A model generated the notes under the pieces. It ran no database searches. It saw nothing but the letters and a program-made list of their open reading frames with translations, and was not told where the DNA came from. 64,000 nucleotides of DNA from contig NZ_CP078145.1 of assembly GCF_019222765.1 (NCBI RefSeq), positions 8,494,001-8,558,000 on the forward strand. Direction: 5' to 3'. A program made the position numbers and the translations under genes. Numbering within the stretch: the stretch's first letter is position 1; each line of letters opens with the position of its first letter. Below, piece by piece: positions 18,468 through 26,967 of this stretch. Source of the stretch: Nocardia iowensis. Lineage in GTDB: Bacteria > Actinomycetota > Actinomycetes > Mycobacteriales > Mycobacteriaceae.

Positions 18468-19846
18468 CGCGAGCCGTCCTTCGGCAACAGGATGGTGACC
18501 ACGGTGGGCCCGCCGGTCGGGCTCTGCACGGTGAGCGTGCCGTCGACGGTGCGGGCCCGGGCCGCCAGACCCGAAAGTCCGCTGCCTACCGCGAGTTCCC
18601 CCGCAGCCGGTTGCAGTACGCCGCCGATTCCGTTGTCCCGCACGGTGACCGAGATGGTCCTAGCATCGGTCGGCAGCACCGAGATCCAGGCCCGCGTGGC
18701 GTTGGCATGCTTGACCACGTTGGTGAGCAGCTCGGCGACCGAAAAGTAGGCGATCGCCTCGATCGCCGGACTCGGGCGCTCGGGCAGATGCACCCGCAGT
18801 TCCACCGGAACCGAGCTGCGCGCGGCCAGCGTCTCCAGTGCCGGGCCGAGCCCGAGTTCCAGAGCGGGCGGGTGGATTCCACGCACCAGCTCGCGCAATT
18901 CGGTCAGCGCCTCCTTGGAGCTGGCGTGCGCGTCCGCGATCAGATCACGCGGATCACCGCCCGCGGCCAGCCGATCCTCCGCCCGGCCGAGCGCCATCGC
19001 GATGGTGACCAGCCGGGCCTGGGTACCGTCGTGCAGATCCCGCTCCACCCGCCGCAGCGTGGCCGTCGAGTCGTCGACCGCCGCCTGCCTGCCCTGCTGC
19101 AGTTCGATGATCCGCCGGTCACCCTCGGTCGCGGTGAGCAACGCCATGCTCAGCAGCCGGTGCAGCCAGCAGACCGCGCGCAGCAGCCAGGGCAGCAGGA
19201 AGCAGCCGATCACCCCGATCGCGGCGAGACCGAGCACCCGCGGCCAGGTTTCGATGTAGAAGTCACCGAACTGGGCCAGCGAATGATGTTCCACGCCTTC
19301 GGCATCGACATTGGTCGGATGGAAGACCAGCCACGGGATCGGCGAGATCGCGGTGAACACCGTCATCGCGGTGAACACGAGCACGAAATAGCCGACCACG
19401 ACACCGAGCACCGCCTGCGCGAGCAGGAACAGCGCCGCCCGCCAACTGGCCCGATCGGTGAACGCGCTCTTGAGGAAGCCGATCAAGCCCGGCGCGGGCG
19501 CGAACGGCGGCGGCGGCGTCAACCGCGCACCGAGCAGATCCTTGGCCAGCGCCCGGTAGATCCGAGCCCAGGTCCGTCCGCCGAGCAGGATCAGGGCCAG
19601 GATCGGCAGTCCGATGATGGTGAGGGAGATCGCCAGCCCGCCACCCCAGCCCAGGTACATGTACGCGAGGGCAACGCAGCCGAGGACGAACACCGTGAAG
19701 ACATAGACGAGCTCTTTCCAGAAGCGCGCCTGGAACGGAGCGCGTAGCACCGCCCGGGCCACCTGATCGGCGGACCGTCCGGCTTTTCCGGGCGTCGGGT
19801 CGAGCACGAGGGTGGGTTCGGCGTGTGTCTCGGTCATGGCTTCCAT
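18464..19846 (-). CDS. Membrane sensor histidine kinase, HisKA_3 type
   Basis: A 460-residue histidine kinase partnered with the response regulator that overlaps its end. The N-terminal half (about 35-235) holds four membrane helices in two hairpins (for instance ELVYVFTVFVLGCVALAYMY). It looks like the Streptomyces-type putative sensor domain, with RAPFQARFWKELVY at the start. Then come the dimerisation/phosphoacceptor helix with His272 in RRVERDLHDGTQARLV and an ATPase domain with AELLTNVVKHANATRAW, DNGIGGV and GSGLSGLAARARTVDG. There is little extracytoplasmic loop, so sensing is probably within the membrane. ATG at 19846 or 19837 may be the start; neither has a strong ribosome site. Confidence 0.9.
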   Translation of the reverse strand: MEAMTETHAEPTLVLDPTPGKAGRSADQVARAVLRAPFQARFWKELVYVFTVFVLGCVALAYMYLGWGGGLAISLTIIGLPILALILLGGRTWARIYRALAKDLLGARLTPPPPFAPAPGLIGFLKSAFTDRASWRAALFLLAQAVLGVVVGYFVLVFTAMTVFTAISPIPWLVFHPTNVDAEGVEHHSLAQFGDFYIETWPRVLGLAAIGVIGCFLLPWLLRAVCWLHRLLSMALLTATEGDRRIIELQQGRQAAVDDSTATLRRVERDLHDGTQARLVTIAMALGRAEDRLAAGGDPRDLIADAHASSKEALTELRELVRGIHPPALELGLGPALETLAARSSVPVELRVHLPERPSPAIEAIAYFSVAELLTNVVKHANATRAWISVLPTDARTISVTVRDNGIGGVLQPAAGELAVGSGLSGLAARARTVDGTLTVQSPTGGPTVVTILLPKDGSR

Positions 19847-19929
19847 GGTTGTCGGGGCGGCGGCGGTCTTCGATGGAGCTGTCCGCCGGATGTGTGGTGT
19901 AGCCAGCTACACCAACTACCATCCTGCTG

Positions 19930-20265
19930 ATGAGCTACCCGCCGCAGCCGCCGCCGTACGGTTATCCAGGTTACGGAGCTTACGGACCGCCGCAGGAGCA
20001 CCCCCAGGCCACCATGATCCTGGTCCTCGGCATCCTGAGCTTGGTCTTCTGCCAGATCATCGGTCCGGTCGCCTGGGTGATGGGCAGGAAGGCGCTCAAT
20101 GAGATCGACGCGTCCGGCGGCGCACTCGGCGGCCGGTCGAATGTGATGGTCGGCTACGTCTGCGGGATCATCGCCTCGGTGCTGGTCATCCTCGGCATCC
20201 TGTTCGTCGGGCTGTTCATCGTGCTCGGCATCGCCGGGGTCTGGGACAGCACCAGCACCTACTGA
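19930..20265 (+). CDS. DUF4190-type small membrane protein
   Basis: A 111-residue protein with a Pro/Tyr/Gly-rich N-terminal tail (SYPPQPPPYGYPGYGAYGPP) and two membrane helices (MILVLGILSLVFCQIIGPVA and VMVGYVCGIIASVLVILGIL-like). Between them is the conserved GRKALNEIDAS loop typical of DUF4190. Such proteins are common in actinobacteria, often beside signalling genes, and have no known activity. It is divergent from the sensor kinase (83 bases between starts), which makes regulation of the same stimulus possible. ATG 19930 has only a weak upstream ribosome site. Confidence 0.8.
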   Translation: MSYPPQPPPYGYPGYGAYGPPQEHPQATMILVLGILSLVFCQIIGPVAWVMGRKALNEIDASGGALGGRSNVMVGYVCGIIASVLVILGILFVGLFIVLGIAGVWDSTSTY

Positions 20266-20311
20266 TCGGCCACCCGACGACGCGGCCGCGGCCGGAATTA
20301 GCATCGTCGGA

Positions 20312-20998
20312 GTGAATCACCCAGTGCCGGACGCGGCGGAGCAGGACCCACCGGGGCCCACCGAGTGGGGCGAGCACCCGTTCGGCGTCGGCCCATGGGC
20401 CACCGAGCACGACGAACCACCGCCGGACGACCCCAGGCTCGACCCCGAACTACTGGCCGACGGTGACCGCCGCAACGTGGTCGACGCCTATCGGTACTGG
20501 ACTCGCGAGGCGATCGTCGCCGACATCGACCGGCGCAGGCATCCGTTCCACGTCGCCATCGAGAACTTCGGGCACGACGCGAACATCGGCACCGTGGTCC
20601 GCACGGCCAACGCCTTCGCCGCGGCGGCCGTGCACATCGTCGGCAGGAAGCGGTGGAATCGTCGCGGCGCCATGGTGACCGACCGCTACCAGCACATCGA
20701 GCATCACGCGAGCATCGATGAGCTGCTGGACTTCGCCGCCCGCGAGCAGCTCACCATCGTCGCGGTGGACAATGTGCCCGGCTCGATCCCGCTCGAAACG
20801 GCCGAACTGCCGCGCCGCTGCCTGCTGCTGTTCGGGCAGGAGGGCCCCGGTGTCACCGCACACGCGAAAGACGCGGCGGCCATGACCATTTCGATCGCCC
20901 AGTTCGGTTCGACCCGCAGCATCAACGCCGGTGTCGCCGCCGGAATCGCCATGCACGCATGGATTCGGCAGCACGCGGACCTGACCGACGCCTGGTAG
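20312..20998 (+). CDS. SPOUT (TrmH/SpoU) RNA 2'-O-methyltransferase
   Basis: A 228-residue RNA methyltransferase of the SpoU/TrmH class using S-adenosylmethionine to 2'-O-methylate ribose in tRNA or rRNA. The three trefoil-knot motifs are present: NFGHDANIGTVVRTANAFAA (motif 1), CLLLFGQEGPGV (motif 2) and ISIAQFGSTRSINAGVAAGI (motif 3). It is the counterpart of Rv0380c but has an extra acidic, Pro-rich N-terminal tail of about 50 residues. The GTG start at 20312 is assigned from the open frame; a later start cannot be excluded. The RNA target is unknown. Its orientation is opposite to the pyrE-ttfA block downstream. Confidence 0.88.
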   Translation: MNHPVPDAAEQDPPGPTEWGEHPFGVGPWATEHDEPPPDDPRLDPELLADGDRRNVVDAYRYWTREAIVADIDRRRHPFHVAIENFGHDANIGTVVRTANAFAAAAVHIVGRKRWNRRGAMVTDRYQHIEHHASIDELLDFAAREQLTIVAVDNVPGSIPLETAELPRRCLLLFGQEGPGVTAHAKDAAAMTISIAQFGSTRSINAGVAAGIAMHAWIRQHADLTDAW

Positions 20999-21098
20999 AC
21001 CTGCCGCGACCATCCCGCCGCTGTAGCACTCTGATCCGGGCACGTCAGTGCCGCGTCGGGCCTATTCTGGAGGTCTGACAGTCGGGGTGGAGGCTGGA

Positions 21099-21545
21099 AT
21101 GGATCACGGGCGAGTCCTGCGCACGGTGGTCGGAGTGACCGCCGGGTATCTGATTGTGCTCGGCCTGTGGTTGGGGTGGGTGGTCCAGCACACGCCGCCT
21201 GGGACGCTGCCCTATCAGATCCTGGCGTTGGTCGGCCTGTTCGGATCATGTCTCGGGATCGGGATGATGGTGGCATCGCGGCCGTCGAAGGCGGATCGGC
21301 GGTTGTGGCGGGACGGGCTGGAGGGGTGGGCGACGGTGCACGGGGTGCATCCACTGGAGCGAACCGATCATCAGACCGAGCTGACCGAGCTGGATCTGGA
21401 GCTGACCGTCCCGGGGTCCGAAAGCTACCGGGGCACAATCGTTTTCGATGTCGCCCCGGCGGACAAGCCGAGGCTCGCGGTGGGCGAGACGATTTCGATC
21501 CGCGTCGATCCGGCGAATCGCGATCGAATCATTGTCGTTCTGTGA
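21099..21545 (+). CDS. DUF3592-like small membrane protein
   Basis: A 148-residue protein with two membrane helices (about 7-29 and 43-63: VVGVTAGYLIVLGLWLGWVV and ILALVGLFGSCLGIGMMVAS). A small beta-rich soluble domain follows, reading from WATVHGVHPLERTDHQTELT to GETISIRVDPANRDRIIVVL, as in DUF3592 proteins. ATG 21099 is chosen because GGTGGAGG lies 6 bases upstream; the frame opens earlier at 21048. It may correspond to the small gene next to the methyltransferase in mycobacteria (Rv0381c region), but I cannot confirm this. Function unknown. It is convergent with the YhhN gene. Confidence 0.72.
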   Translation: MDHGRVLRTVVGVTAGYLIVLGLWLGWVVQHTPPGTLPYQILALVGLFGSCLGIGMMVASRPSKADRRLWRDGLEGWATVHGVHPLERTDHQTELTELDLELTVPGSESYRGTIVFDVAPADKPRLAVGETISIRVDPANRDRIIVVL

Positions 21546-21567
21546 CCGGCACGAACTGGATGCCGTG

Positions 21568-22275
21568 TTATTCCGCCACCGGGACAACAGCTTTCACGTG
21601 CGCCCTCGGGTCGGCGAGGAGGAATTGGGCGGCGGCGTAGGTCGCCAGGATGACACCTTCGGTCAGCCGCCTGGCTCGCTGCCCGCGCACGGAGATACGG
21701 CGTAGCACGATGAGTCCATCGGACACCGTGAACAGCAACGCACCGGCGCCGAGCCGACTACGCGGATCGCGATTGGGAACATTAACGCCCGCAATGTTTT
21801 TCGCGCCGGGCGCGAGTCCCGGGTCCGATGCCAGTACCGCCGCCGTGCCGAGCGTCGCCCCATAGGCGGTGAGCGGTGCGGCGACCGTCGGCGCCTGCAC
21901 CCGCATCAGCCCCGCCGCGCCGAGCCAGGCGGCCACTCGCGGCACCGCCACCGCGGCGCGCGGCCGGGCGCCCTGCCGCAACCACAGCGCGGAGTAGCCG
22001 GTCTGCATCACCGCGAACGCCGACGCGCCCGCGATCAGTCTGCGGTCGTCGTCGGGGTCGATGAGCAGGATGTCACCGAGGGTCGCGGCACCCAGCGAGC
22101 CGAGCAGCAACGTGCGATCGGTGGGGGCAATGGCGGTTTCGTCGGTGGCCACGTCGGCGGCCAGCAACGGCATCATCAGTGGTTTCGCGATCCACTGCAC
22201 CTTCTCGCGGCCCGTGACGGCGGCATAGACGGTGGCAGCGGCCGCGGCGAGGAACCCGGCTCGGAACAACCGCAT
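21568..22275 (-). CDS. YhhN/TMEM86 family membrane protein (lysoplasmalogenase-like)
   Basis: A 235-residue polytopic membrane protein with about seven to eight helices and YhhN family landmarks: QWIAKPLMMPLLAADV near the N-terminus, LLLGSLGAATLGDILLI in the middle and GALLFTVSDGLIVLRRI near the C-terminus. The last two contain the paired aspartates thought to form the active site of lysoplasmalogenases, which hydrolyse the vinyl-ether bond of lysoplasmalogens. Whether actinobacterial members have that activity is not established. It begins three bases after the KAS III stop on the same strand, so it is the last gene of the ttfA-SDR-pyrE-KAS III run. Confidence 0.85.
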   Translation of the reverse strand: MRLFRAGFLAAAAATVYAAVTGREKVQWIAKPLMMPLLAADVATDETAIAPTDRTLLLGSLGAATLGDILLIDPDDDRRLIAGASAFAVMQTGYSALWLRQGARPRAAVAVPRVAAWLGAAGLMRVQAPTVAAPLTAYGATLGTAAVLASDPGLAPGAKNIAGVNVPNRDPRSRLGAGALLFTVSDGLIVLRRISVRGQRARRLTEGVILATYAAAQFLLADPRAHVKAVVPVAE

Positions 22276-22278
22276 TGT

Positions 22279-23337
22279 TCAGAAGCTCGGCTCGATCGGC
22301 TTGGGCGGCAACGTGACGACCTGCCCCGCATAGCTCAGCCCCGCGCCGAAGCCGAGCAGCAGCGCCAGCTGGCCGCCCTTGGCCTTGCCGGTCACCAGCA
22401 TCTCCTCCATCGCCAGCGGAATGGACGCGGCGGAGGTGTTGCCGGTCTGCTCGATGTCGTTGGCCATCGGGATGTCGTCGGCGAGGCCGAGGTTCTTCTT
22501 CATCAGCTCGTTGATCCGCGCGTTGGCCTGGTGCGGGACGAAAACCTCGATGTCCTCCTTCGCCACCCCGGACATCTCCAACGCGGTGGACAGCGCGCGC
22601 GGCAGCGTGACCGCGGCCCACCGGAAGACGCGGGGGCCTTCCATCCGCAGCGACATCCGGCCGATCGGCTCGACGGCCGGGTCGGTGCCCTGCATCGCCT
22701 GTGCCTTCTCCATGTAGTCGAGGAAGTTGACGTCCTGTGCGATCGCGGCCGCGTTCTCGCCGTCGCTGCCCCACACCGTCGGCGAGATGCCGTTCTCCTC
22801 GCTCGGCCCGACCACCACCGCGCCCGCACCGTCACCGAAGATCATCGCGGTGCCGCGGTCGGTCGGATCGAGTCCGACGGTCATCGTCTCGGCGCCGATC
22901 AGCAGCACATACTCGGCCGAGCCCGCCCGGATCAGATCGGCCGCCACGCCGAGGCCGTACCCGAAGCCGCCGCACCCTGAGGTCAGGTCGAAGGCGGGGA
23001 TCCCGTTGATCCCGAGGTCATGGGCGATGGAGGGGGCGCCGTGCGGGGTCAGCATCAGCCAGCTCGACGTGGCCAGGATCAGCGCGCCGATCTTGGACCG
23101 GTCGATGCCGCTGTTGACCAGCGCGCGCTCCCCCGCCGCAGCCGCGATCGACTGCAGCGTCTCGTCGCCGCTGATCCAGCGCCGGTTGCGGATACCGGTG
23201 CGCTCGTAAATCCACTGCGGCGTGGAGTCGAGGACCTTGCACACCTCGTCGTTGCTGACGACGCGCTGCGGCCGATACGCACCGATACCGAGCATCGCAA
23301 CGTTGTCACGATTCTTGTTGATTGCAATGCTCACCAC
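22279..23337 (-). CDS. Beta-ketoacyl-ACP synthase III family protein
   Basis: A thiolase-fold enzyme of 352 residues with the complete FabH-type triad: Cys122 in FDLTSGCGGFGYG, His269 in VFVPHQANARI and Asn300 in DIEQTGNTSAAS. FabH enzymes start fatty acid or polyketide chains by condensing an acyl-CoA with malonyl-ACP; relatives also make 3-oxo-acids or head-to-head condensation products. The active-site segment TSGCGG differs from the usual AACAG/ASCAG, so substrate preference may be unusual. The product starts at one of two adjacent GTG codons (23337 or 23334) with GAAGGG upstream. It is 47 bases downstream of pyrE in a co-directional run and has no other FAS genes next to it. Confidence 0.9.
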   Translation of the reverse strand: MVSIAINKNRDNVAMLGIGAYRPQRVVSNDEVCKVLDSTPQWIYERTGIRNRRWISGDETLQSIAAAAGERALVNSGIDRSKIGALILATSSWLMLTPHGAPSIAHDLGINGIPAFDLTSGCGGFGYGLGVAADLIRAGSAEYVLLIGAETMTVGLDPTDRGTAMIFGDGAGAVVVGPSEENGISPTVWGSDGENAAAIAQDVNFLDYMEKAQAMQGTDPAVEPIGRMSLRMEGPRVFRWAAVTLPRALSTALEMSGVAKEDIEVFVPHQANARINELMKKNLGLADDIPMANDIEQTGNTSAASIPLAMEEMLVTGKAKGGQLALLLGFGAGLSYAGQVVTLPPKPIEPSF

Positions 23338-23381
23338 TGGAGACGACCCTTCGCCTTTGAAGAACTAGACCGCTGTCCAGG

Positions 23382-23963
23382 CTATCCCAGGGCCAAATCC
23401 TTCAATCCGAGGATGGAGCGGTACTCCAGTCCCTCGGCGGCGATCACCTGGTCGGCACCGGTTTCCCGGTCCACGACGGTGGCCACTCCGACCACGATCG
23501 CCCCCGCGTCGCGCAGCGCGCGCACGGCGGTGAGCGGCGAGTTTCCGGTGGTCGTGGTGTCCTCGACGACGAGCACCCGCTTGCCGACGATGTTCGGTCC
23601 CTCGATCTGCCGCTGCATGCCGTGGGTCTTGGCCGCCTTGCGCACCACGAAGGCGTCGATCGGCCGGCCCGGCGCGTGCATCACGGCGAGCGCCACCGGG
23701 TCCGCACCCATGGTGAGCCCGCCGACGGCGTCGAAGTCCCAGTCCGCGACCAGCTCGCGCAGCAGCTTGCCGATCAGTGGTCCCGCGCTGTGGTGCAGCG
23801 TCGCGCGGCGCAGGTCTACGTAGTAGTCGGCCTCCTTGCCCGAGGACAAGGTGACTCTGCCGTGCACCACGGCGAGCTCGCGCACCAGCGCGGCCAATCT
23901 GTCTCGGTCGGCACCGGAACCGGTACCGAGGACCGCTTGATTATTGGTTGCCTCGTCGATCAT
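23382..23963 (-). CDS. pyrE: Orotate phosphoribosyltransferase
   Basis: A 193-residue phosphoribosyltransferase converting orotate and PRPP to orotidine 5'-monophosphate in pyrimidine synthesis. The PRPP-binding motif KRVLVVEDTTTTGNS (residues about 128-142) and the orotate-side loop VRKAAKTHGMQRQIEG are intact. SGKEADYYVDLRRATLHHSA near residue 41 is the usual N-terminal hood. GGAAGGA lies 7 bases before the ATG. It begins two bases after the upstream SDR gene stop, so it is in an operon with SDR and probably ttfA. In M. tuberculosis pyrE (Rv0382c) likewise sits next to Rv0383c and clpB. Confidence 0.96.
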   Translation of the reverse strand: MIDEATNNQAVLGTGSGADRDRLAALVRELAVVHGRVTLSSGKEADYYVDLRRATLHHSAGPLIGKLLRELVADWDFDAVGGLTMGADPVALAVMHAPGRPIDAFVVRKAAKTHGMQRQIEGPNIVGKRVLVVEDTTTTGNSPLTAVRALRDAGAIVVGVATVVDRETGADQVIAAEGLEYRSILGLKDLALG

Positions 23964-23965
23964 TC

Positions 23966-24778
23966 CTAAGTCCTTCCGCGTGCGTTGAACAAGCCGCGAT
24001 TCAGTCGGGCCGCCAGGGTTCGCGGGATCATTCCGGCGACGGTAGTGAGCGCTTTGTACTGCACACCGGGCACACTGAGCACCCGGCCCTTCTCCAGATC
24101 ACGCAGGGAACCGGCAACTACCTGGTCGACACTCAGCCATAACGCTGTCGGCAGCGACGACGTATCGATACCGGCTCGTTCATGGAATTCGGTGTGCACG
24201 AATCCCGGGCACAGGGCCTGGACCCGGACACCTGTTCCGGCCAGTCCACCAGCCAACCCTTCCGTGAAGGATACGACGTAGGCCTTGGACGCCGAATACG
24301 TCGATCCACGGCCAGGGATCACCCCGGCCACGCTGGCGAGGTTGACGATCGATCCCTTGGCCGCGGCGATCATAGACGGCACAGCGGCGCGGGTGAACTG
24401 CACCACGGCGGTGATGTTGACGTCCACCTGTTCCTGCAACTGCTCGGGCGAGAGCGTCCAGAACTGCGCCCCGTGCGCGAATCCCGCGTTGTTGACCAGG
24501 AATTCGACGCCTTCGGCCAGCCGGGCCGCCACCCGCTGTCTGGCCTCCCGCCTGGCCAGATCGGCGACGAGCAGCTCGGAGCGGGTGCCGAAGCGGTGCT
24601 CGAGCACGCTGGCGATGGTGGCGAGCCGCTCCTCGTCCCTGGCGACCAGCACCAGGTCGTAGCCGAGCGAGGCGAGTCGCATCGCGTAGCCGTGGCCGAT
24701 GCCGGAGGTGGGCCCGGTGATCAACGCCACGGGCCGGGTCGCGCCGGGTAGGCGTGCGACCGCGGGGTGTTCGGTCAT
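23966..24778 (-). CDS. Short-chain dehydrogenase/reductase
   Basis: A classical SDR of 270 residues with NAD(P)-binding TGPTSGIGHG (residues 21-30; Pro replaces the more usual Ala/Gly) and NNAG at 96-99. Catalytic Ser149, Tyr161 and Lys165 are in NLASVAGV and STYSASKAYVV. Basic residues after beta-2 (VARDEERL) fit NADPH preference. The C-terminal RVLSVPGVQYKALTTVAGMI stretch resembles the SDRs that reduce 3-oxoacyl or mycolate-type lipids, such as the mycobacterial CmrA/Rv2509 group, but this is a family-level resemblance only. The start is ATG at 24778; the open frame beyond it is the antisense shadow of ttfA. It is inserted between ttfA and pyrE, unlike the order I recall in M. tuberculosis. 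Confidence 0.9.
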   Translation of the reverse strand: MTEHPAVARLPGATRPVALITGPTSGIGHGYAMRLASLGYDLVLVARDEERLATIASVLEHRFGTRSELLVADLARREARQRVAARLAEGVEFLVNNAGFAHGAQFWTLSPEQLQEQVDVNITAVVQFTRAAVPSMIAAAKGSIVNLASVAGVIPGRGSTYSASKAYVVSFTEGLAGGLAGTGVRVQALCPGFVHTEFHERAGIDTSSLPTALWLSVDQVVAGSLRDLEKGRVLSVPGVQYKALTTVAGMIPRTLAARLNRGLFNARGRT

Positions 24779-24824
24779 CTGCGCTCGATCGATCGGACGG
24801 GTGCGACGGGGCCGACGCGGCCGA

Positions 24825-26000
24825 TCACTGCGGCACAGGTCCCTGATACGGACGGAAGCCGGGGTGGAACGGGCCACCGGGCGGCTCGGCCGCCTGGTCG
24901 TCCTCGTGCGGCGCCGGGCGGTGATCGGGCTGCTCGTCTGCCCACTCGTCGGCGGACCGCTCAGCACGCGGCGCGGGGGATCGCTCGCTACGCGGCGCCG
25001 GGGACCATTCTTCGCGCTGCTCCGGCGCCCACTTGTCACGTTGTTCCTGCGACCGGCCGTCCCGCTGCTCGGGGGCCCACTCGCCGGCCGTCCTGCGATC
25101 GTCGCGGACCCTGGCCCGGGCGTCCGGCACCACCGCCAGCGACGGGCGGCGCGGCGCTTCGGGTTCGTCCGGCGCGGACAGCGGAGCGCGGTCGTCGTCG
25201 AACTCCTCGTCGTAGCCCTGCTCGACGAACGGTGGCTCGTCGAACTCCTCGTCCTTGCGCAGCCGCGGCGGCTGGACCCGGGCGGCGCCGACGGGTCCGT
25301 CGAGGTCCTCGTCGTCCGGCTCCTCCGGACGCTGGCGGCCGCGTGGGCGCGGGCGGCCGGGATCGTGACCGCCGCTGTCGAAGCGCGGCTCGCTGACCGG
25401 CGGCAGCACGTGCAGCAGACCGGACAGGCGCAGCACCGCGTCGATCGCGGTCTCCCAGTCGCGCGATGCGGTGCCGACGGACAACATGCCCAGCGTCCAG
25501 TTGCCCTCACTCCAGAGCATTTGCACGGTGTCGGGCAGCGTCTCGATGAACGCGACCATCCGCTGATCGACAGCGTGCCTGGCGATTTCCGGGTTGGTCG
25601 CGAAGACCACTCGGTCGCCGATGGCGCCGAGGAGTTCGAGATCGGCGTCCTTCGGCGGCGACGCGGTCTTGAGCCGCATGTCGACGTCGATGTCCGAGCC
25701 GATCTGGCGGCGCACCGCGATCAGGGTCGCGGAGTCTTCCAGGTCGAAGAGCACGAACTTCTCGCCCTTGCGAATTCCGGACACCACGTCGACCGCGGAG
25801 AGGTAGCCGAGCTTGGCCAGCGCGCCACGACGCCAGGTCGATGGCAGCGCGGGTTCCACCGACACATACGTGTAGCCCTGGGATTTCGCCCAGACCTGCC
25901 GCGCGTGACCGGTCCGCTGTCGCTGGATCCGATCGAAATACAGCAGCACGATCGCACCCACGAGTGCGATCGCCGCCAAGCCGAACCACATTGCCGTCAT
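24825..26000 (-). CDS. ttfA: TtfA-like trehalose monomycolate transport factor
   Basis: A 391-residue protein equivalent by position and sequence layout to Rv0383c/MSMEG_0736, named TtfA, which joins the MmpL3 complex that moves trehalose monomycolate across the inner membrane. One N-terminal membrane helix (residues 4-22, MWFGLAAIALVGAIVLLYF) is followed by a conserved domain of about 190 residues (YTYVSVEPALPSTWRRGALA, KGEKFVLFDLEDSATLIAVR, FIETLPDTVQMLWSEGNWTL). A long charged, disordered tail from about 210 contains near-repeats of WAPEQRD and SPAPRSERS type. The tail makes it roughly 100 residues longer than my recollection of Rv0383c. Assignment by synteny is strong; the role in this organism is inferred. 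Confidence 0.82.
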   Translation of the reverse strand: MTAMWFGLAAIALVGAIVLLYFDRIQRQRTGHARQVWAKSQGYTYVSVEPALPSTWRRGALAKLGYLSAVDVVSGIRKGEKFVLFDLEDSATLIAVRRQIGSDIDVDMRLKTASPPKDADLELLGAIGDRVVFATNPEIARHAVDQRMVAFIETLPDTVQMLWSEGNWTLGMLSVGTASRDWETAIDAVLRLSGLLHVLPPVSEPRFDSGGHDPGRPRPRGRQRPEEPDDEDLDGPVGAARVQPPRLRKDEEFDEPPFVEQGYDEEFDDDRAPLSAPDEPEAPRRPSLAVVPDARARVRDDRRTAGEWAPEQRDGRSQEQRDKWAPEQREEWSPAPRSERSPAPRAERSADEWADEQPDHRPAPHEDDQAAEPPGGPFHPGFRPYQGPVPQ

Positions 26001-26089
26001 CGCTGTCTAGCTTAATGGGCACAGCCGAACGGAGCCCGACATTGGCCCCGCGCCGGGCCGAGCGGCGGCCGCTCGAGCTGTCGGGTCGT

Positions 26090-26893
26090 TCATCGCACGC
26101 CGCCCGGCAAGGCGGTGCTGATGATGACCTTGGCTTGGATGGACCCGTCCGGAGCCTTTTCCCCCTGGATCAACACGATGTCTCCGCTGGGCAGATCGGA
26201 AACCTTGTTGCCGGACACCGAGATCACCTGGGTATTGGCGTCGGTGTGCACGGTGACCGTGGAGCCGAGCAGGGTGCTGACGGTGAGTGTGCCGCCGTCG
26301 TTGGTGGTGATGGTGCCCATGGTCGCGCCGAGATCGTCGATGCCGCCGAGGCCGGGCACGCTCGGCATCCCGCTCGGCCCGGGCTGGCCGGAGCGCGGCG
26401 TCCCCGGGGTCGGCCGGTTGGCGGTCGGGAAAGTCGAGGTACTGCCTGCACTGGTCGACGCGGAATCCTTGCCGCCCAACAGCACTCCCCCGACCACACC
26501 GGCCACCGCGACCAGCGCGACGACCCCGAGGCCGAGCGCGATCCACAAGCCGGTATTGCGGCGCGGCGGCTGTTCCGGCGGCGGCATGCCCGCGCCGGGC
26601 GGGACCGGACCGCCCGGTGGCGGTGCGACCCCCGACCACTGGTCACCGTAGCTGCTTTCGTAGGCGCCCCACTGATTGTCGTGCGGCGGGAACGCGCGGG
26701 TGGCGTTCGGCGGCGGCGCTGACCAAGGGTCGAACTGCTCGGTCGCCGGATACGCCGAGGGCGCGCCGGACCCGTAGGCCTCGGTGTACTCCGTGGTGTG
26801 CTGTGGCTGCTCGAACCCGGATTTGCCCGCCGGGTGCTGCTCGGTCGGTGCGTCCTCCGGCCGCTGCCCCCACGGATCGTTCGGGTTGGTCAT
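26090..26893 (-). CDS. Membrane-anchored DUF5666 domain protein
   Basis: A 267-residue protein with a cytoplasmic Pro/Gly/Tyr-rich tail (1-about 112; PPPGGPVPPGAGMPPPEQPP) and one membrane helix (about 115-140, LWIALGLGVVALVAVAGVVG). An outer linker rich in Ser/Thr/Pro and a small C-terminal beta domain (GTITTNDGGTLTVSTLLGST, then VTVHTDANTQVISVSG...IVLIQGEKAPDGSIQAKVI) follow; the last part matches DUF5666, an OB-like domain. Function is unknown. It lies between clpB and ttfA on the same strand, and because ttfA functions in envelope lipid export an envelope role is plausible. There is no evidence beyond context. Confidence 0.78.
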   Translation of the reverse strand: MTNPNDPWGQRPEDAPTEQHPAGKSGFEQPQHTTEYTEAYGSGAPSAYPATEQFDPWSAPPPNATRAFPPHDNQWGAYESSYGDQWSGVAPPPGGPVPPGAGMPPPEQPPRRNTGLWIALGLGVVALVAVAGVVGGVLLGGKDSASTSAGSTSTFPTANRPTPGTPRSGQPGPSGMPSVPGLGGIDDLGATMGTITTNDGGTLTVSTLLGSTVTVHTDANTQVISVSGNKVSDLPSGDIVLIQGEKAPDGSIQAKVIISTALPGGVR

Positions 26894-26967
26894 GGCCTCC
26901 AGGGTAGGCCGGGAGCGTCCGTCCGGCAGTCAGGTCGACACACCACGGACACTCCCGGCCGTTCCGG

